The notes under the pieces were generated by a model. It was not told where the DNA came from. It was given only the letters and a program-made list of their open reading frames with translations, and searched no databases. 5,335 nt of DNA from the NCBI GenBank assembly GCA_902782655.1, contig CACZNY010000200.1:1-5335 (forward strand), written 5' to 3'. The stretch comes from an uncultured Lachnospiraceae bacterium (GTDB taxonomy: Bacteria > Bacillota > Clostridia > Lachnospirales > Lachnospiraceae). A program made the position numbers and the translations under genes. Of the stretch, positions 1 to 5,335 are shown piece by piece; the first letter of the stretch is position 1; the number at the start of each line of letters is the position of its first letter.

Positions 1-14
1 AATAGTCAAGTACT

Positions 15-85
15 GGCGACATAGCCAAGCGGTAAGGCAAGGGTCTGCAACACCCGTATCACCAGTTCGATTCTGGTTGTCGCCT
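15..85 (+). tRNA. tRNA-Cys (anticodon GCA)
   Basis: A complete cloverleaf can be folded by eye. The 7-bp acceptor stem pairs GGCGACA (15-21) with TGTCGCC (78-84). The D arm pairs GCC (24-26) with GGC (36-38) around a loop holding GG at 31-32. The anticodon loop is CTGCAAC (45-51) with GCA at 47-49, which reads the cysteine codons UGC and UGU. The T arm is ACCAG/CTGGT (61-65/73-77) around a TTCGATT loop. The discriminator base is U (85), a known identity element of tRNA-Cys. CCA is not encoded (TGG follows the discriminator), so it must be added after transcription. The top pair of the anticodon stem is an A-G mismatch (40 and 56). The 14 bases upstream are too few to show a promoter; this may be the last tRNA of a longer tRNA operon. 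Confidence 0.96.
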
Positions 86-88
86 TGG

Positions 89-119
89 AAAAGACCTGAG
101 AGTAATCTTGGGTCTTTTT
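89..119 (+). terminator. Intrinsic terminator after tRNA-Cys
   Basis: Bases 89-101 pair with 106-118 to give a near-continuous 13-bp hairpin. It consists of AAAAGACC with GGTCTTTT, two G-U wobbles, and AGA with TCT, closed by a GTAA loop of the stable GNRA type. The 3' arm ends in five T residues (115-119), giving the stem-plus-U-tract form of a Rho-independent terminator. The A-run on the 5' arm means it could also act on the opposite strand. It sits 3 bases after the tRNA and 4 bases before the AGGAG of queH, so it should end most tRNA transcription unless read through. Confidence 0.85.
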
Positions 120-123
120 CTTT

Positions 124-128
124 AGGAG
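124..128 (+). promoter_or_regulatory. Ribosome binding site of queH, long spacing
   Basis: AGGAG lies 15 bases before the ATG at 144, longer than the usual 5-10. The reading frame is closed upstream by TAA at 132-134, and no other start lies between that stop and 144, so the ATG is well supported despite the spacing. The site begins 4 bases after the terminator U-tract. A transcript that passes the terminator therefore carries a hairpin immediately 5' of the ribosome binding site. Confidence 0.6.
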
Positions 129-143
129 TTATAAGTATATTGG

Positions 144-767
144 ATGAATAAAAGGAATTACCAGAAAGAGCTTGACGGTATCATAGATCAGATCACTAAG
201 GATAAGATCAGGCCGGGGCTTCTGCTTCATGTATGCTGCGCGCCCTGTTCGTCGTATGTCCAGGAATATCTGAGCGGATATTTTGATATTACGCTTTTGT
301 TCTATAATCCCAATATGGATACGGCAGAAGAATATGCGCACAGAGGTAATGAGCTTAAAAGGCTTGTGAGAGAAGCGGGATACCCCTCTGAAGCAGTTAT
401 TTGCGAATATGATCCGGAGAGCTTTGAAGAGATAGCAAAGGGCTTTGAGGACGAACCCGAGGGCGGCGCAAGATGCAGGAAATGCTATGAACTCAGGCTG
501 CGAATGGCGGCGCAATATGCGGCCCGGCACAGCTTTGATTACTTTACGACAACGCTTTCCATCTCGCCGTACAAAAATGCGGATTGGATTAATGAGATAG
601 GAGAAGGGCTTGCAGAAGAATATGGAGTAAGACATCTGCCTTCGGATTTTAAAAAGAAGAACGGATATAAGAGATCTATAGAGCTGTCAAAGGAATACGG
701 GCTGTACAGACAGGATTATTGCGGATGCGCAATATCAAAAGAATACAGGGATAAGATGAAGGAGTAA
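144..767 (+). CDS. queH: Epoxyqueuosine reductase QueH
   Basis: This 207-residue cytoplasmic protein should catalyse the last step of queuosine synthesis, reducing epoxyqueuosine to queuosine at the wobble base of tRNAs with GUN anticodons (Tyr, His, Asn, Asp). QueH (DUF208) is the non-orthologous replacement of the cobalamin-dependent QueG. The family's conserved cysteines are all present: Cys31, Cys32 and Cys35 in HVCCAPCSSY; Cys111 and Cys114 in ARCRKCYELR; and Cys193 and Cys195 in DYCGCAIS. In characterised QueH, conserved cysteines of this kind bind a 4Fe-4S cluster with an adjacent metal. FYNPNMDTAEEY (53-64) and TTTLSISPYKN (135-145) are further family motifs. Length is typical and the gene is intact. 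ATG 144 is the only start after the in-frame stop at 132. argS follows after 3 bases, so the two are probably co-transcribed. No promoter is visible between the tRNA terminator and this gene. Confidence 0.95.
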   Translation: MNKRNYQKELDGIIDQITKDKIRPGLLLHVCCAPCSSYVQEYLSGYFDITLLFYNPNMDTAEEYAHRGNELKRLVREAGYPSEAVICEYDPESFEEIAKGFEDEPEGGARCRKCYELRLRMAAQYAARHSFDYFTTTLSISPYKNADWINEIGEGLAEEYGVRHLPSDFKKKNGYKRSIELSKEYGLYRQDYCGCAISKEYRDKMKE

Positions 768-770
768 AAG

Positions 771-2492
771 ATGCGGGCACTGCTGGATATTTTAAGCGAC
801 GAGGTAAGGAAAGGCTTCAGAGAAGCGGGTTACGATGATGCAAAGATCACGGTGACGGTATCGAACCGTCCGGATCTTTGTGAATATCAGTGCAACGGAG
901 CCATGGCGCTTGCGAAGGAAGCTCATAAGGCCCCGTTTGTTATTGCTGAGGAGGTAGTAGGAAAGATAAGCGGTTCTGAATGCTTCAGCAAAGCGGAGTG
1001 CGTAAAACCGGGCTTTATCAACCTTCATATCAGTGACGCTTTTCTTGCTTCATACCTGTCAGAAGAGGCCGAAGCTGATAAATTCGGTCTTGAAACGGAG
1101 AAACCTGAAAAGGTTGTTGTTGATTATGGCGGACCGAATGTGGCAAAGCCTTTGCACATAGGACATTTGAGGGCGGCCATCATAGGAGAGGCAGTAAAAC
1201 GTCTGTCAAAGTATATCGGAAATGACACGCTTGGCGATATTCATATGGGTGACTGGGGACTCCAGATGGGGCTTATCATAGCTGAGATGCAGGCAAGGGG
1301 GATGGAAAGGATGCCTACTCTCGACGAGCTTTCGGAGATCTATCCGGCAGCCTCGGAAAAATCAAAAAATGATGAGGCATTTAAGAATACAGCAATGGAC
1401 ATCACATATCAGCTTCAGCACGGAAACGGAAAATATCTGGAAATATGGAGACATATCATGGACATATCCGTAGCGGATCTGAAGCATAACTATGATAAGC
1501 TGAATGTTTCTTTTGAAGTGTGGAAGGGCGAATCTGATGCGGATCCCTATATTACACCCATGGTAGAGAAGATGAAGCAGGACGGCTATGCCTACGAGTC
1601 CCAGGGCGCACTCGTGGTGGACGTTACCAGGGATACTGACGCAAAGGAGATGCCGCCCTGTATGATATTGAAGTCCGACGGAGCTTCCCTTTATACCACG
1701 ACAGACCTTGCGACTCTGGTGCAAAGACAGGAGGACTATTCTCCGGACGCCGTGATCTACGTTGTCGATAAGAGGCAGGAGCTTCATTTTGAACAGGTTT
1801 TCCGGGCGGCCGGAAAGTGTGGGATAGTGCCGGAGAAAGTGCGGCTGAGCTTTCTCGGCTTCGGTACCATGAACGGAAGTGACGGAAAGCCTTTCAAGAC
1901 CAGATCAGGGGGCGTAATGAGACTTGAAATGCTCCTGGACGAGGTATATGAGAAATGTCTTGAGCGCATGAAGCAGAGCGGGTCGGACATACCGGAGGAA
2001 GAGGTAAATGAGATAGCGGAAAAGATCGCGCTTGCGGCAATTAAGTATGGAGACTTATCGAATGAGGCAAGGAAGGATTATGTATTCGATATAGACAAAT
2101 TTACTTCTTTTGAGGGGAATACCGGACCTTACATCCTCTATACGATGGTACGGATCAAGTCAATAATGAGAAAATACCGTGAAAGCGGAGGAGATACATC
2201 AGGTCTTAGGATACTCCCTCCGACAAATGAAACTGAGAAGGCTCTGATGATGACTCTTGCGGGATTTGTGCCAATGCTTTGCGGAGCATGGAAGGATCTG
2301 GCTCCGCACAGGATCTGCGCCTACATCTATCAGGCTGCAAACGACTTCAATAAATTCTATCATGAGACAAAGATACTGACGGAGGAAGACGATGACAGAA
2401 AGAGGGGATATGTAGCATTGATCATGCTGACCCTCAGGATACTTGAAACTGCCGTGGATATACTGGGCTTTGAAGCACCGGATATGATGTAG
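771..2492 (+). CDS. argS: Arginyl-tRNA synthetase (ArgRS), class I
   Basis: This cytoplasmic enzyme charges tRNA-Arg with arginine using ATP. The 573-residue protein has the standard order. An N-terminal Add-1 domain (about 1-100) contains the conserved CNGAMALAK (41-49). The Rossmann catalytic core begins near 114, and its HIGH motif is at 129-132 within PNVAKPLHIGHLR. The KMSKS position is degenerate, GKPFKTRSGG at 372-381, as in many bacterial ArgRS. EGNTGPYILYTMVRIK (448-463) starts the C-terminal DALR anticodon-binding region, which also contains LAPHRICAYIYQAANDFNKF. No key element is missing and the length is normal. The ATG at 771 has AAGGAG at 759-764, six bases upstream and inside the end of queH, which supports this start and translational coupling. 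The queH-argS pair joins two tRNA functions, though not on the same tRNA: queuosine is not found in tRNA-Arg. Confidence 0.97.
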   Translation: MRALLDILSDEVRKGFREAGYDDAKITVTVSNRPDLCEYQCNGAMALAKEAHKAPFVIAEEVVGKISGSECFSKAECVKPGFINLHISDAFLASYLSEEAEADKFGLETEKPEKVVVDYGGPNVAKPLHIGHLRAAIIGEAVKRLSKYIGNDTLGDIHMGDWGLQMGLIIAEMQARGMERMPTLDELSEIYPAASEKSKNDEAFKNTAMDITYQLQHGNGKYLEIWRHIMDISVADLKHNYDKLNVSFEVWKGESDADPYITPMVEKMKQDGYAYESQGALVVDVTRDTDAKEMPPCMILKSDGASLYTTTDLATLVQRQEDYSPDAVIYVVDKRQELHFEQVFRAAGKCGIVPEKVRLSFLGFGTMNGSDGKPFKTRSGGVMRLEMLLDEVYEKCLERMKQSGSDIPEEEVNEIAEKIALAAIKYGDLSNEARKDYVFDIDKFTSFEGNTGPYILYTMVRIKSIMRKYRESGGDTSGLRILPPTNETEKALMMTLAGFVPMLCGAWKDLAPHRICAYIYQAANDFNKFYHETKILTEEDDDRKRGYVALIMLTLRILETAVDILGFEAPDMM

Positions 2493-2504
2493 CATAGTCC
2501 GGAT

Positions 2505-3848
2505 ATGAGGGCGGATAATAAAAGAAAGATAATAAATGCAGGCATCATATTGATCGGCGCATTATCCGCGCTGCTGAGGCTCTTCTATGTCTATTATACC
2601 CCTGCCTGGCGAAGACAGCATGATGTAATAGGCTTTGGAGCAGAAGAGGGTCAGGCTGCCTTTATCGAATACTTTCATCAGGGGCATATGCTGATAGATT
2701 TTGATCCCAGACTGAGATGGGGATTTTTCCAGCCGCCCCTTCATCATATGATCGCGGCATTATGGATAAGACTGCTTGAATTTGCCGGGATAGCCTACGA
2801 GGCGGCCTGCGAACACGTGCAGGTCCTCACTCTGATCTACAGTCTTATCACCCTGTTTTTTGTGTTTTTGATATTCAGGTACATGAAGCTTGACGATGAG
2901 GCGCTCCTGGCAGCCTTTGCCATAGCTGCGGTGCATCCGGGATTTATTCTCATGGCGGGCTCTGTAAATAATGATATGCTGGCCGTGATGTTCACTGTAA
3001 TGACCATATTCTTCGGCCTGAAATGGTATGATGACCCCTCCTGGCTGTATACGGTCATACTCGCTTTTACCATCGGACTCGGCATGATGGCAAAGATCTC
3101 GGCAGCACTTGCAGCTCCTGCCATAGCCCTGCTTTTTGCGATAAATATGATCCGAGGCGGCATTTCCTCTTTTGTACAGTATATGGCCAAATTCACGGCG
3201 TTTGGATTTATCTGCGGCCCCCTCGCATTGTGGTCTCCTGTCAGAAATTATATCAGGTTCGGCGTGCCGCTGAATTACACTCCGGAGGTCGGGGAAGAGA
3301 TAACAGCTTCTCTCATATCGCGAATATTTGACATCAGAACCCGTATCCCATACGTATCACGGATAAGAAACGGGGATCCTTATGATGAGTTCAATATGTT
3401 CCTTGGGATGATGAAAACCTCCCTTTTCGGAGATGAAAATTTTGCCCATGCCATGTCGGAAGCAGGGCACAGCGGGACAGGAGCCGCTTTCATGACCATC
3501 TTTGGCTGGTTGCTTTTATTATCCGGGATCCTGCTGGCAGTGATATGCTTTTGCTGTACGGTAAAGGTACTGGTGTCCTGCTCCTATATCCAATCAGCTG
3601 CTCAAAGGGCTTATTTTGCTGCTATATATATTGTGTCAGTCATAATGTATATAAGCTTTATGGTTAAGGCGGCGTACTACAGCTCTATGGATTTCAGATA
3701 CGTGCTGTATCTGATTCCCGTTCAGGCCTTGGGAGCAGGTCTGTATATGAAGAAAGCCGGAAGAGTCCACAGAAGGATCATAGCAGCGGCAATATTGATC
3801 TTCTCTGTTGCGGTATTTGCTCTGTATCTGGCTCTTGGCAGATGCTGA
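2505..3848 (+). CDS. GT-C type membrane glycosyltransferase-like protein (PMT/GT39-like)
   Basis: This is a 447-residue integral membrane protein with about 10-12 hydrophobic segments, near residues 10-30, 79-95, 106-126, 133-153, 158-174, 180-212, 226-244, 329-352, 370-390, 398-414 and 424-444. Several features resemble GT-C enzymes of the PMT/ArnT/GT39 kind, which move sugars from polyprenyl-phosphate carriers on the outer membrane face. The first loop after TM1 carries RQHDVIGF with Asp40, where such enzymes hold a catalytic acid. Others are FQPPLHHMIAALW (75-87), a SVNNDML motif (153-159), GMMAKIS (193-199) and RNYIRFGVPL (247-256). Residues 245-327 form a long soluble stretch, probably extracytoplasmic. 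The acceptor and sugar cannot be read from the sequence. The ATG at 2505 is the only start after the in-frame argS stop, but no clear Shine-Dalgarno sequence precedes it. It lies 12 bases after argS, so reinitiation is likely. It could instead be an uncharacterised membrane protein of the same fold. Confidence 0.75.
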   Translation: MRADNKRKIINAGIILIGALSALLRLFYVYYTPAWRRQHDVIGFGAEEGQAAFIEYFHQGHMLIDFDPRLRWGFFQPPLHHMIAALWIRLLEFAGIAYEAACEHVQVLTLIYSLITLFFVFLIFRYMKLDDEALLAAFAIAAVHPGFILMAGSVNNDMLAVMFTVMTIFFGLKWYDDPSWLYTVILAFTIGLGMMAKISAALAAPAIALLFAINMIRGGISSFVQYMAKFTAFGFICGPLALWSPVRNYIRFGVPLNYTPEVGEEITASLISRIFDIRTRIPYVSRIRNGDPYDEFNMFLGMMKTSLFGDENFAHAMSEAGHSGTGAAFMTIFGWLLLLSGILLAVICFCCTVKVLVSCSYIQSAAQRAYFAAIYIVSVIMYISFMVKAAYYSSMDFRYVLYLIPVQALGAGLYMKKAGRVHRRIIAAAILIFSVAVFALYLALGRC

Positions 3849-3874
3849 ATTGCCGGTGGTTGTTTTCGCCCGTT

Positions 3875-3902
3875 TTGGGAAAGCTGTGAAGTATGGTAGA
3901 AT
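3875..3902 (+). promoter_or_regulatory. Candidate sigma-A type promoter of gmd, extended -10
   Basis: TTGGGA (3875-3880) and TAGAAT (3897-3902) are separated by 16 bases, with TGG (3894-3896) directly before the -10 giving the extended TGn form. The predicted start of transcription is near 3908-3910, leaving a leader of roughly 75 bases before gmd. It lies in the only intergenic gap of the window large enough for a promoter (3849-3983). I saw no convincing terminator in this gap after the upstream membrane-protein gene, so read-through from upstream is also possible. The -35 match is only partial, so this is a prediction by eye. Confidence 0.5.
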
Positions 3903-3970
3903 AAACACGTTGGAATACTAGACAAAGCTCGTGGATTCGCGGGGATTTCAGGGTGGAGAATACGGTAACA

Positions 3971-3978
3971 GAGGGGAG
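3971..3978 (+). promoter_or_regulatory. Ribosome binding site that decides the gmd start
   Basis: GAGGGGAG is followed by ATGTGATG. Three starts overlap here: ATG at 3979 (out of frame, followed at once by TGA), GTG at 3981 and ATG at 3984 (both in the gmd frame). GGAG at 3975-3978 is 5 bases from ATG 3984 but only 2 from GTG 3981. Spacing, codon preference and the usual MKKALITG N-terminus of Gmd favour ATG 3984. Confidence 0.75.
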
Positions 3979-3983
3979 ATGTG

Positions 3984-5072
3984 ATGAAAAAGGCGCTTAT
4001 TACAGGGGTGACAGGTCAGGACGGCTCGTTCCTGTCCGAGCTTTTACTGGAAAAGGGATATGCGGTGTATGGAATGATACGGCGTTCGTCGGTAGATTTC
4101 AGGGAGCGCATAGCTCATCTTGAGGGCGCCCCCAATTTTCATCTTAAATTCGGGGATCTGGGGGATTCGATCAGTCTGGTAAAGCTGATAGCCGAGGTCA
4201 GACCGGATGAGATATATAATCTTGCGGCGCAGTCTCATGTACAGGTATCGTTTGATGTGCCCGAGTTTACCGCAGATATAGATGCCACAGGTGTATTGAG
4301 GATTTTGGAGGCGGTAAGGGTATGCGGTCTGGAAAAGACCTGCAGGATATATCAGGCATCGACCTCGGAGCTGTACGGTAAGGTGGAGGAAGTGCCCCAA
4401 AGCGAAACGACTCCGTTCCATCCCTACTCTCCGTATGCCGTGGCTAAGCAATATGGCTTCTGGATCACGAAGGAGTACCGCGAAGCCTATGATATGTTCT
4501 GTTGCTCGGGGATACTCTTTAATCATGAATCAGAGCGAAGAGGAGAGACCTTTGTCACAAGAAAGATAACTCTTGCCGCTGCCCGTATAGCCCAGGGTAA
4601 ACAGGATAAGCTTTACCTCGGGAATCTGTCCTCCTTGCGTGACTGGGGATATGCAAGGGATTATGTGGAATGCATGTGGCTGATCCTTCAGCACGACGAG
4701 CCGGATGATTTTGTGATAGCGACCGGTGTGCAGCATTCCGTGAGGGAATTCGCGACACTTGCCTTCCATCATGCAGGCATCGAGCTTGAGTGGCAGGGAG
4801 AGGGTCTTGAGGAGAAGGGTATAGATAAGGCTGACGGAAGGATCTTGGTGGAAGTATCTCCGGATTTTTACAGGCCGACTGACGTGGTAAATCTTTGGGG
4901 AGACCCGTCAAAGGCAAAAAGAGTGCTTGGCTGGGATCCTATGAAGACAAGCTTTGAAGAGCTGGTGGAGCTTATGGTGAAGCATGATATGGAGAAGGTT
5001 GCCGTGGAGAGGGCAGAGGAGCATATCAAGCTAAACCTTGAGGAATATCTGGAAAAAGGAGTAGTAAAGTAA
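3984..5072 (+). CDS. gmd: GDP-mannose 4,6-dehydratase
   Basis: This cytoplasmic short-chain dehydrogenase/reductase converts GDP-D-mannose to GDP-4-keto-6-deoxy-D-mannose, the branch point toward GDP-fucose, GDP-rhamnose and related deoxysugars. With ATG 3984 it has 362 residues, close to family length. The NADP-binding Rossmann motif GVTGQDG is at 8-14, followed by the RRSS cofactor contact (33-36). The active-site set is present: Thr127 and Glu129 in STSELYG, and Tyr151 with Lys155 in [23 protein letters not shown] (179-196) is a hallmark of Gmd rather than of other sugar epimerases or dehydratases. [20 protein letters not shown] and LGDPSKAK-like ([13 protein letters not shown]) motifs in the substrate domain also fit. 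The next gene begins 3 bases after its stop, so this is probably the first visible gene of a polysaccharide operon. The enzyme that would finish the deoxysugar (WcaG, Rmd or other) is not in the window. Confidence 0.97.
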   Translation: MKKALITGVTGQDGSFLSELLLEKGYAVYGMIRRSSVDFRERIAHLEGAPNFHLKFGDLGDSISLVKLIAEVRPDEIYNLAAQSHVQVSFDVPEFTADIDATGVLRILEAVRVCGLEKTCRIYQASTSELYGKVEEVPQSETTPFHPYSPYAVAKQYGFWITKEYREAYDMFCCSGILFNHESERRGETFVTRKITLAAARIAQGKQDKLYLGNLSSLRDWGYARDYVECMWLILQHDEPDDFVIATGVQHSVREFATLAFHHAGIELEWQGEGLEEKGIDKADGRILVEVSPDFYRPTDVVNLWGDPSKAKRVLGWDPMKTSFEELVELMVKHDMEKVAVERAEEHIKLNLEEYLEKGVVK

Positions 5073-5075
5073 ACA

Positions 5076-5335
5076 ATGTCTCTTTACGAAGAAATAAAAA
5101 ACAGAAAAGAAAAGATTGCAGTGGTCGGACTTGGCTATGTGGGTATGCCCATAGCGGTGGAATTCGGCAAATACGCAGAGGTCATCGGCTTTGATACAAA
5201 TTCGGCGAAGATAGGACTGTACAGATCCGGGATAGACCCGACGAATGAGGTTGGAAATGAAGCCATAGCTTCAGCAAAGGTTGATTTTACTGATGATGAG
5301 AAAAAGCTCAGGGAAGCCAGATTCTTTATTGTAGC
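5076..5335 (+). CDS. UDP-N-acetylhexosamine 6-dehydrogenase, WbpA/TviB-like (partial, 3' end cut by window)
   Basis: The reading frame is open from ATG 5076 to the window end: 86 complete codons plus two bases. The translation starts MSLYEEIKNRKEKIAVVGLG and has the NAD-binding GLGYVG motif at residues 18-23. This is followed by MPIAVEFGKYAEVIGFD and a conserved SGIDPTNEV segment (51-59). The short lead before the Rossmann strand and the GxDxTNEV segment are typical of the WbpA/TviB (VipA) group, which oxidises UDP-GlcNAc or UDP-GalNAc to the uronic acid. They are less like UDP-glucose dehydrogenases (Ugd), which start at the Rossmann strand. Substrate specificity cannot be settled without the catalytic cysteine region, which is outside the window. 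The ATG is the first after the gmd stop; AAGGAG at 5056-5061 lies 14 bases away, long but usable. It is probably co-transcribed with gmd. Confidence 0.88.
   Translation, partial: MSLYEEIKNRKEKIAVVGLGYVGMPIAVEFGKYAEVIGFDTNSAKIGLYRSGIDPTNEVGNEAIASAKVDFTDDEKKLREARFFIV

Noticed and set aside
283..308. TTGATA and a perfect TATAAT inside queH as an internal promoter for argS
   Set aside because: The spacing is only 14 bases, too short for a usual sigma-A promoter, there is no TGn extension, and the TATAAT encodes conserved family residues (FYNP).
1362..1787. Long reverse-strand open frame (141 residues) inside argS
   Set aside because: It lies antisense to a conserved, fully motif-supported argS. 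Its translation shows no recognisable domain and it has no credible ribosome binding site.
2141..2146. ArgRS lacking a canonical KMSKS signature as a possible inactive paralogue
   Set aside because: Many functional bacterial ArgRS have a degenerate KMSKS loop of the GKPFKTRSGG kind. HIGH and the DALR-domain motifs are intact.
3865..3882. CCC-GTTTT-GGG with flanking T and A runs as a terminator for the membrane gene
   Set aside because: The stem is only 3 bp before bulges and no U-tract follows, so it does not meet the form of an intrinsic terminator.
3906..3933. CACG...CGTG inverted repeat in the gmd leader as an operator or riboswitch
   Set aside because: A 4-bp match with a 20-base loop is expected by chance, and no known riboswitch core was recognised in the roughly 75-base leader.
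4044..4526. Reverse-strand open frame (160 residues) inside gmd
   Set aside because: It mirrors the highly conserved gmd coding sequence and its composition is typical of an antisense shadow. No family resemblance was seen.

Overview
The window looks like a chromosomal segment of a low-to-mid-GC Firmicute, most likely a Clostridia/Lachnospiraceae-type anaerobe. This is inferred from the AGGAG-type ribosome binding sites, the QueH form of epoxyqueuosine reductase, the ArgRS signature PNVAKPLHIGH with a degenerate KMSKS loop, a tRNA-Cys without an encoded CCA, and overall codon use. The genus cannot be fixed from this sequence alone. All genes are on the + strand.

Left part (1-2492), translation genes: a tRNA-Cys(GCA) at 15-85 is followed directly by a strong intrinsic terminator hairpin (89-119). 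Only a few bases later comes queH (tRNA queuosine biosynthesis), then argS (arginyl-tRNA synthetase) after a 3-base gap. Both proteins are complete and keep their family catalytic or metal-binding residues.

Middle (2505-3848): a multi-pass membrane protein resembling GT-C fold glycosyltransferases of the PMT/ArnT/GT39 kind starts 12 bases after the argS stop, in the same reading frame and without a clear Shine-Dalgarno sequence. Its exact substrate is unknown.

Right part (3849-5335), nucleotide sugars: a 135-base gap holds a candidate promoter with an extended -10 element. It is followed by gmd (GDP-mannose 4,6-dehydratase) and the first 86 complete codons of a UDP-N-acetylhexosamine-type 6-dehydrogenase (WbpA/TviB family), cut by the window end. 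Together these look like the start of a surface-polysaccharide (capsule, exopolysaccharide or cell-wall glycan) locus. Gmd would supply GDP-4-keto-6-deoxymannose (toward fucose, rhamnose or related sugars) and the dehydrogenase a UDP-HexNAc uronic acid. The GT-C protein may belong functionally with this glycan theme although it sits on the translation-gene side of the promoter.

No mobile element, CRISPR array, phage gene or frameshifted gene was seen. Nothing here clearly qualifies as an undescribed system. The most interesting points are the tRNA-terminator-queH junction (no room for a promoter, and a GGGTCT repeat shared by the tRNA anticodon arm and the terminator), the unusual argS/GT-C junction, and the uncharacterised GT-C protein.
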